A DNA stretch of 64,000 bases. It comes from Acrocarpospora macrocephala (GTDB taxonomy: Bacteria; Actinomycetota; Actinomycetes; Streptosporangiales; Streptosporangiaceae). The stretch is taken from positions 124,001 through 188,000 of the forward strand of contig NZ_BLAE01000013.1 in the NCBI RefSeq assembly GCF_009687865.1, in the 5' to 3' direction. Positions 58,424-64,000 of this stretch are shown piece after piece. Within the stretch, counting starts at the first letter, position 1. Each line of letters begins with the position of its first letter. The notes beneath the pieces were generated by a model. That model did no database searches. It had not been told where the DNA came from and saw nothing but the letters and a program-made list of their open reading frames with translations. A program made the position numbers and the translations under genes.

Positions 58424-59373
58424 TTCGAAACTCCAAGCCGCGGATCGATCACGCCCACGAGCAGGTCGACGACCATGTTCGTGAAAATGAAGAGCGCGGC
58501 GGCCAGCAGCACCCCCGCCTGCACGACGGCGTAGTCGCGGCGGGTGATGGCCTGCACCACGTAGGACCCCACTCCGGGCAGATTGAACAGATACTCGACG
58601 ATCACGGCCCCGCCCAGCAGGTACGCGGTGACGGTCGACGCCACGACCAGCACCGGAATCGCGGCATTCCGCAACACGTGATGCCGGACGATCGACCACG
58701 GCGACTGGCCCCGCGACACGGCTGTCGTGATGTACGGCTCGTGCAGCACGTTCAACACCGCGTCCCTGGTCGTACGCGCGGTCGCCGACACGACGAACAC
58801 GGCGAGCACGCTCGCGGGCAGCACCATCGCGGCCAGATTGGTGGCCGGATCCTCGCCGAACGGCACGTAACCGCCGACGGTGAGGCCCAGGGCGTACCTG
58901 GAGAAGAGGTACACGGCGATGCCGCCGACCACGTATTCCGGCAGGCTGACGCCGAGGGCGCTCGCGATCCGGCCCAGGGCGCGACCGCGGGTGCCGCGCC
59001 GTACGGCGATGAGGATGCCGAGGGCCGCGCCGATGAGCACGCCCGGAATGGCGGACATGAGCGTGAGCTGCAGCGTCACCGGCAGCCGGGAGCCGAGCTC
59101 GGCGGCCACCGGATCGTTGCTGACCAGGGATCGGCCGAAATCGCCGCCGAAAGCCGTCTGGATCCAGTGGGCGTACTGCACCAGAATCGGGTCGTTCAGC
59201 CCGAAGCTGGCGGTGAGTTCGGCGCGCTGCTCGGGCGAGGCGAGCGGTCCGAGCACGATGGTGGCGTAACCGCCGGGCATCAGCCGCATCGCGCCGAAAA
59301 TGAGGATCGACACCCCGAGCAGCGTCAGCGCGGCGCTGAACAGCCGGGTGGCCGACCACACGAACAATCTCAT
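58420..59373 (-). CDS. Peptide ABC transporter permease (DppB/OppB-like)
   Basis: A 317-residue permease starting MRLFVWSATRLFSAALTLL, with the AVSRGQSPWSIVRHHVLRNA EAA loop and FNLPGVGSYVVQAITRRDY near the C-terminus, all standard for OppB. It overlaps the substrate-binding-protein gene by four bases (ATGA). Confidence 0.94.
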   Translation of the reverse strand: MRLFVWSATRLFSAALTLLGVSILIFGAMRLMPGGYATIVLGPLASPEQRAELTASFGLNDPILVQYAHWIQTAFGGDFGRSLVSNDPVAAELGSRLPVTLQLTLMSAIPGVLIGAALGILIAVRRGTRGRALGRIASALGVSLPEYVVGGIAVYLFSRYALGLTVGGYVPFGEDPATNLAAMVLPASVLAVFVVSATARTTRDAVLNVLHEPYITTAVSRGQSPWSIVRHHVLRNAAIPVLVVASTVTAYLLGGAVIVEYLFNLPGVGSYVVQAITRRDYAVVQAGVLLAAALFIFTNMVVDLLVGVIDPRLGVSK

Positions 59374-60986
59374 CGGGCCAGCTCACGGAAGGTGGAAATC
59401 ATCCGGTACGGGTTGCCGTAGCCCTCGTTCGCCATGATGTTCGGGCTCAACGTGTCCGACCGGTAGGCCAGGTACTGCGGGCGGGTCGCCAGCGGGATCA
59501 TCTCCGCGTTCGCGTCGGCGCGGTCGCAGAGCTGCTGGAACGTCGTAGCCCGGGCCGGACCGGGCAGATCGGCGGCGGCCTTGTCGATGAGGGCGTTCAG
59601 CTCGGGGTCGGTCTTCATGAACGCCTTGTTGAAGAGCGAGGTGTCCGGGTTCCACCAGCGGGAGACCATCGCGCCATCCACATACCCGGCGAACCAGGTC
59701 ATCGAGGCTTCGAAATTGGGAGGGCTCTCCACATACACCCGGTTGGCCCAGGTGCCCTCGTCGAGCAGCTCGATCTTCATGGTGACGCCGATCCGCTGCA
59801 GGTTCTGCTGCATGATCTGCGCGATCTGCCCCAGCACCGGATCCGTCGTGTACGTGGCGAGGGTGAACGTGAGGTTCTCCGCGCCCGCCTCCTTGAGCAG
59901 CGCCTTCGCCTTCTCCAGCCCGGCCGTCGCCGACGGCACCTTCGCGGGGTCGCAGGCGTCGGGCAAGCCTTCGGGGGTGACGCCGGTCGGCTTGCTCTGC
60001 CCGCCGGTGGCGACCTCGGCGATCTGCTTGCGGTCGAGGGCGATGTTGACCGCCTGCCGTACGCGCTGGTCGGCGAAGGTCTTCCCCAGCGAGTTCAGAT
60101 TCAGATAGTGGTAGTCACTGGTGGTCTGAGTGGCGACCCGCACGTTCGGCACACCCTCCAGCAGCTTCGCCGTGTCGGCGTTCACGAACGCGGACATCTG
60201 CGCGCTGCCATCCCTCAGCGCGGCCAGCCGGGTCGCCTCCTGCGGCACGATCTCCACGGTCAGCGTGTCCACAACCGGCTGCTCTTTGTTCCAGTACGCC
60301 GGGTTCTTCTTGAACGTCCACGCCACGTCCTGCCGGTGCTCACCCACCACGAAAGGACCGGTGCCCAGCGTCTCCTTGGTGACGTCGATCGACTTCTCAT
60401 CGATCTCCTTCATCGGCAGGATCGACGCGTTGATGTTGGCCAGCGCCCCGAGCAGCGGCGTGTACGGCGACTTCAGCTTGAAGGTCACCTCGTTGTCGGC
60501 CGTCTTCTCCACCGACTCGACCGGGCCCAGCTGGCCGGCCCAGCTGGACTGGCTGGCCAGCAGACGTTTCATGGTGCCGACCACGTCGTCGGCGGTCATC
60601 GCGCGGCCGTTGGAGAAGGAGACGCCCGGGCGGAGGCTGAACACGTAGGTGGTGGGATCCGGGGTCGCCCACTTCTCGGCGAGCAGCGGCTCGATCGTGT
60701 AGTCGGGTCCCACGGTGACGAGCGGCTGATAGACGAAGCTCATCAGGTTCCACGAGGCCGCCGCGGCGGACATCTGCGGATCCAGCCCCGCCGCCGCCGC
60801 GTTGTCGGCCGCCACCTGCAGGGTGACCGCGCCGCCCGGGGCCGCGGAGTTGTCCGCCACCGCCAGGAAGCCCGGCGTCGACGGCGTGGAGGCGGCCGCG
60901 GCCTGGCCCGGTTGCCCGGCCCGCTCCGCGCATCCGGTGGCCAGCAAGGTCGCGGCGACAGCGCAGCACAACAGTCTGCTTCGCAT
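59370..60986 (-). CDS. Oligopeptide-binding lipoprotein of ABC transporter
   Basis: The 538-residue family 5 solute-binding lipoprotein has a lipobox A-T-G-C (Cys19), an Ala-rich linker and a DppA/OppA-type fold (EKWATPDPTTYVFSLRPGV then FSNG). It binds the peptide or related ligand outside the membrane. GGGAG lies 11 bases before the ATG. It heads a seven-gene unit: binding protein, two permeases, two ATPases, P1 peptidase and probably the kinase/aminotransferase fusion. Confidence 0.94.
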   Translation of the reverse strand: MRSRLLCCAVAATLLATGCAERAGQPGQAAAASTPSTPGFLAVADNSAAPGGAVTLQVAADNAAAAGLDPQMSAAAASWNLMSFVYQPLVTVGPDYTIEPLLAEKWATPDPTTYVFSLRPGVSFSNGRAMTADDVVGTMKRLLASQSSWAGQLGPVESVEKTADNEVTFKLKSPYTPLLGALANINASILPMKEIDEKSIDVTKETLGTGPFVVGEHRQDVAWTFKKNPAYWNKEQPVVDTLTVEIVPQEATRLAALRDGSAQMSAFVNADTAKLLEGVPNVRVATQTTSDYHYLNLNSLGKTFADQRVRQAVNIALDRKQIAEVATGGQSKPTGVTPEGLPDACDPAKVPSATAGLEKAKALLKEAGAENLTFTLATYTTDPVLGQIAQIMQQNLQRIGVTMKIELLDEGTWANRVYVESPPNFEASMTWFAGYVDGAMVSRWWNPDTSLFNKAFMKTDPELNALIDKAAADLPGPARATTFQQLCDRADANAEMIPLATRPQYLAYRSDTLSPNIMANEGYGNPYRMISTFRELAR

Positions 60987-61205
60987 GGCTGATCGACTCC
61001 CTGTTCATGGGTCTGGGTGCATGGGTCGGCGGTGGAAGGCGCGCCCCGAGGCGACGTAGCCAGCGACCTTCTTTCTTCGTACGGGCAAGTAAAGAATGAT
61101 GGATCGGCGCATGTCAATACCCTGAACAAGACCATCTAATCGGCCTGTTACGGTTCAATTAATTCTTCGCTCGTCTGTACGGCGGATTGGCAGTAGGGTG
61201 TCGGC
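60987..61205. promoter_or_regulatory. Divergent promoter region, peptide operon/TetR
   Basis: The 219-base gap must hold the promoters of the peptide-import operon and the TetR gene. The stretch 61085-61180 is clearly richer in A/T than its surroundings. I see no convincing dyad of TetR-operator size, so the site is not placed. Confidence 0.45.
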
Positions 61206-61862
61206 ATGTCACGGAAGAAGGATCAAGCCGCCCGGCGGAAGCACCTGCTGGAGGCCGCGCGCAAGGCCATACTCAAGCGTGGGCTGGTGACAGTCGGTGT
61301 CCGTGATATCGCCCAGGCGGCGAGCATGTCGCCGGGGTCGGTGACGTACTACTTTCCGACGATCGATGAGTTGCTGCGGCAGGTGCAGGCGGATGCGATC
61401 GCGCGGTTCGCGCAGGCGCGCTGGGAGCTCGTGCGGACGATTGATGATCCGGTGGTGCGGTTGCGGGCGCTGATCGAGCGGGGGGTCGCGACCGGTCCCG
61501 ATGATGAGCTGCTGTGCCTGCTCAACGAGTTCACCGGGCTGATTCGCCGCAATCCGATCTACCAGGTCTCGTGGAAGAGCCTCAACGACAGCCAGATCTC
61601 GATCTACGAATCCGTGATCACTACAGGGGCGGCGCTGGGCGTCTTCACGCTCAGCTCACCTGCGCTGTCCATCGCCCGAAATTTCGTAGGTCTGGAGGAT
61701 ATTTACGGGTTCCATGTGGTCATGGGGGCCAGCATGATCAGGGACGAAGCCTTGGAGCTCATCTACGACTTCGCCATGGGCGCGGTCGGCTGCGACCTCC
61801 GCGATCCGCGCCCATCACCCCAGGCTGCCGCCCCGGAAGTCCTCGCCGGACCGGGTGAATAG
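61206..61862 (+). CDS. TetR-family transcriptional regulator
   Basis: A 218-residue TetR regulator with the HTH VRDIAQAASMSPGSVTYYFPTIDELLRQV. It faces the peptide-import operon and is the natural candidate to control it. Its end is two bases from the end of the convergent SMP-30 gene. Confidence 0.93.
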   Translation: MSRKKDQAARRKHLLEAARKAILKRGLVTVGVRDIAQAASMSPGSVTYYFPTIDELLRQVQADAIARFAQARWELVRTIDDPVVRLRALIERGVATGPDDELLCLLNEFTGLIRRNPIYQVSWKSLNDSQISIYESVITTGAALGVFTLSSPALSIARNFVGLEDIYGFHVVMGASMIRDEALELIYDFAMGAVGCDLRDPRPSPQAAAPEVLAGPGE

Positions 61863-61864
61863 CG

Positions 61865-62749
61865 TCATGCTCCGCGAACGTTGGTCATGATCGCGTACAC
61901 CGAGGTGGTTGCCGTCATGAACAGCCAGTTCCGCTTCAGGCCGCCGAAGACCAGGTTCGACGTCTTCTCGGGAAGCTTGAGCTTGCCGATCAATGTCCCA
62001 TCCGGGTCGAAGCAGTGCACACCTTCGCCCGTCGCGGCCCAGATCCGCCCTTTAGCGTCGAGCCTGATCCCATCGAAGCTGCCCGCCGAACACTCCGCGA
62101 GCACCCTGCTGTTCCGCAACACCTGACCGTCCACGTCAAAGACCCGCAGCTGTTTGCGACGCGTGTCGACGACATAAAGCAGGGATTCATCCAACGAGAA
62201 CGCCAGCCCATTCGGCCTGACGAAGTCATCCGCGACCACGGTGACCTGCCCTGTCACCCCATCGACCCGATAGACCTGATCGTTGCCGATCTCACTCTCC
62301 GCCTGATGTCCTTCGTAGTCACTGTCGATCCCGTACCGCGGATCGGTGAACCAGATCGAGCCATCCGACTTCACCACAACATCATTGGGACTGTTGAACC
62401 GCTTCCCTTCCCACCGGTCCGCGACCACGGTGATCGACCCATCATGCTCGGTACGCGTCACCCGCCGATTCCCATGCTCACAAGAGACCAGCCGCCCCTG
62501 CCGATCAATCGTGTGCCCATTCGTATACCCCGCAGGCACCCGAAACGGCCCCACGTTCCCCGTCATCTCATCCCACCGCAACATCCGATCGTTCGGGATG
62601 TCGCTCCACACCAGATACCGCCCCGCCGCCACGTACGCCGGCCCCTCAGCCCATCGGCACCCGTGATAAATCCGCTCAACCCAGTGATCCCCACCCACCC
62701 CAGCGAACCGCTCATCAAGCACCTCAAACTCCGCCGCAAAAGCTCCCAT
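61865..62749 (-). CDS. SMP-30/gluconolactonase-family protein
   Basis: The 294-residue beta-propeller has the SMP-30 metal ligands: Glu in WAEGPAYV, Asn in FNSPNDVVVKSDGSIWFTDPRYG, Asn in RPNGLAFS and Asp in GSFDGIRLDAKG. It should be a lactonase. The chosen ATG starts shortly before the first strand; upstream in-frame sequence is open but unlike protein. It is not coupled to other genes. Confidence 0.92.
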   Translation of the reverse strand: MGAFAAEFEVLDERFAGVGGDHWVERIYHGCRWAEGPAYVAAGRYLVWSDIPNDRMLRWDEMTGNVGPFRVPAGYTNGHTIDRQGRLVSCEHGNRRVTRTEHDGSITVVADRWEGKRFNSPNDVVVKSDGSIWFTDPRYGIDSDYEGHQAESEIGNDQVYRVDGVTGQVTVVADDFVRPNGLAFSLDESLLYVVDTRRKQLRVFDVDGQVLRNSRVLAECSAGSFDGIRLDAKGRIWAATGEGVHCFDPDGTLIGKLKLPEKTSNLVFGGLKRNWLFMTATTSVYAIMTNVRGA

Positions 62750-62802
62750 CGAAGACCTTCTTCTCGTTCTTGGACGCGCAGCTGGCGAATCAGCGTATCG
62801 GG

Positions 62803-63345
62803 TCAGAGCCAGAAGATCGCCAGAGTAGTGAGACCCAGGCTCAGAGCTACCAGGCGAAATGTTCTGGGTTGCCGGGCGGCCTCCCGCTGCGAGGAGATCA
62901 CCAGTACGGCGCCCACGGCCACCGCCATCAGCAGGTGCAGGCCGTACCACCAAGGAACGGGCAGCCGTCCCAGGGCGGTCCCGCTCAGTAAGTCATCGGC
63001 GGCCCCATAGCCGGAAAGCCCTCCGAGCACGCCTTGGCACAGCACCGCGACTGCGTACCGGAAACGGCCGAGCAGAGCCCAGACGACGGTCCCCAAGACG
63101 AGCAGGTAAGTGGAGCTTTGGTGCAGTTGTCGCATGAGCAGGCCACCGCGCACCTCAAAGCTGATCTCCAGGAGCGAGTTGTAGGCGGCGCTCATGGGAA
63201 CACCCCGCAGCTGCTCATAGGCGCCGTCGTAGAGCACCATCTGGCTGCTAGGCGTGAAGAAGAATGCCAGGAAGCCGCCCGTGAGCAGGACGACCCCGAA
63301 ACAGCAGACCAGCATCTCGCCCACCAACTGCCTCGTCTGCTCCAT
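62803..63345 (-). CDS. Short cytochrome b-like membrane protein
   Basis: The 180-residue membrane protein has four hydrophobic segments and a central stretch (GVPMSAAYNSLLEISF, then VRGGLLMRQLHQ) that closely resembles the N-terminal part of actinobacterial QcrB cytochrome b. The full protein is over 500 residues with paired His ligands on two helices. Here I see the His in RQLHQ and another in YGLHLL, so at most one haem could be bound. No Rieske or cytochrome c gene is adjacent. It may be a stand-alone membrane haem protein or a remnant. Confidence 0.75.
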   Translation of the reverse strand: MEQTRQLVGEMLVCCFGVVLLTGGFLAFFFTPSSQMVLYDGAYEQLRGVPMSAAYNSLLEISFEVRGGLLMRQLHQSSTYLLVLGTVVWALLGRFRYAVAVLCQGVLGGLSGYGAADDLLSGTALGRLPVPWWYGLHLLMAVAVGAVLVISSQREAARQPRTFRLVALSLGLTTLAIFWL

Positions 63346-63510
63346 TCGGCATATTTCACCACAAGGAGGTATGGCTGGCGGGGCTCTCGACGGTCTTCCA
63401 TTTGAGTCGTTTGCCCTATTATGCGCCTTATGCCCGGAGGGAGATTGGATTCAGCCATGGCATCGATGTGCCGCTTCGAGTTCGTGATGCCTCGGCGATC
63501 CCATTCGGTA

Positions 63511-64000
63511 TCAGAACCGCAGGATCGCGCCCACTCCCTCCGGAGAGTCGAGTTCGGGGACGAACCAGAGTTCGGCGTCGGTGGTGGCGACAGCTCGGGC
63601 CAAGGCGGCGTCCGCGCGCTCGCTGATCGGCTCCGCCACGCCCCAAGCGCACATTTCCTCCCGGTCAGGGGAGAACTGCGGTCCCTCGGGGCCGATCCAC
63701 ACCATCTCCTCGAACGACGGACTTTCCGCTATGAGCACCTTGGCGACCTGGCTCACCCGAAGCGCACGAGCCGTCTCGTGCAACCCGCTGACCGCGGGCC
63801 CATTCCGGTAGGCGTCGACCAGCTCGCTCTGGCGCTGAACGAGCCATGACCTGAGGGCCTCGTCGACCTTCCGCAGGTAGCTTTTGGGCATCTCGCCCGG
63901 TGAACGCCCGCCGTTCTCGGCCACCACCACCCGCTGAGCCACATCCTTCCCCAGCCGATCCAGCACCATATGCCGAGATTTCGGATCTCCCCCGATGACA
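63511..64000 (-). CDS. Vms1/Rv2629-like release-factor-family protein (partial)
   Basis: The reading frame runs off the right edge, so only the last 163 or so codons are present. It includes the VVVAENGGRSPG segment and the ending LDSPEGVGAILRF, which match Rv2629-like members of the archaeal/bacterial Vms1 release-factor family. An ATG at 63969 is internal because the frame continues open through VIGGDPKSRH to position 64000. In this family the C-terminal half is an eL30-like domain; roles in ribosome rescue are proposed. Confidence 0.75.
   Translation of the reverse strand, partial: VIGGDPKSRHMVLDRLGKDVAQRVVVAENGGRSPGEMPKSYLRKVDEALRSWLVQRQSELVDAYRNGPAVSGLHETARALRVSQVAKVLIAESPSFEEMVWIGPEGPQFSPDREEMCAWGVAEPISERADAALARAVATTDAELWFVPELDSPEGVGAILRF

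Noticed and set aside
57602-59386. A 594-codon minus-strand frame as a permease fusion
   Set aside because: Only the part from 58423 to 57602 encodes a permease. The rest is an out-of-frame shadow of the DppB-like gene, whose own frame is intact.
1-64000. rRNA, tRNA, insertion sequences, prophage genes
   Set aside because: I found no tRNA-like cloverleaf in the gaps, no transposase or integrase with its catalytic motif, no terminal inverted repeats and no phage structural genes.

Overview
The window reads as one chromosomal segment of a high-GC actinomycete. The signs are strong G/C preference at third codon positions, many GTG and a few TTG starts, operons stitched together by ATGA/GTGA overlaps, actinobacterial regulator types (MmyB-type XRE, LacI, ROK, WYL, TetR) and many lipoprotein ABC systems. 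A Streptosporangiales-like organism is my guess, but no marker gene here settles the taxon. I see no rRNA, tRNA, CRISPR array, insertion sequence or origin. All calls come from reading the sequence; no database search was possible.

1-13 kb is an aromatic-catabolism locus. A plus-strand operon (CocE/NonD-type hydrolase, bicupin, fused carboxyltransferase) faces two minus-strand operons. One encodes an extradiol-type dioxygenase and an FrsA-type hydrolase. The other encodes a complete ring-hydroxylating dioxygenase: alpha, beta, a [3Fe-4S]-type ferredoxin, an FAD reductase and a dihydrodiol-dehydrogenase-like SDR. A LysR regulator sits between them. The inferred route is ring dihydroxylation, rearomatisation, meta-cleavage and C-C hydrolysis. 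A zinc alcohol dehydrogenase with a divergent XRE regulator closes the block.

13-23.8 kb is mixed. It holds small VOC and dehalogenase-fold enzymes, a kinase-fold protein coupled to a TIGR01777 reductase, a glycolipid-binding protein and a NUDIX hydrolase. It ends in a visibly less GC-rich accessory patch with an HTH protein, an auto-inhibited Fic protein, a NYN nuclease with a strong terminator, and a winged-helix/PD-(D/E)XK protein.

23.8-41 kb is largely carbohydrate metabolism. There is a secreted GH3 glucosidase with two LacI-like operators, and a WYL-regulator/SDR locus with a duplicated palindromic operator. A second GH3 enzyme carries five in-frame 19-residue repeats; it is followed by its LacI regulator and a 49-residue Cys-rich peptide that resembles a RiPP precursor. 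A divergent sugar ABC transporter (Tat lipoprotein plus two permeases), asparagine synthetase, a SRPBCC/TetR pair and a DUF4082/beta-helix surface protein follow.

41-64 kb holds a copper-type P-ATPase whose phosphorylated Asp is Asn and whose CPC motif is CPA, and a ribose-type ABC operon with an SMP-30 lactonase and ROK regulator. Next come a class II glutamine amidotransferase preceded by direct repeats, and a 1033-residue kinase/M23-like/class III aminotransferase fusion with its own 21-residue repeats. A P1-family peptidase then heads the distal end of a complete oligopeptide ABC operon facing a TetR regulator. The end holds a second SMP-30 protein, a cytochrome b-like membrane protein and the edge-truncated end of a Vms1/Rv2629-like gene.
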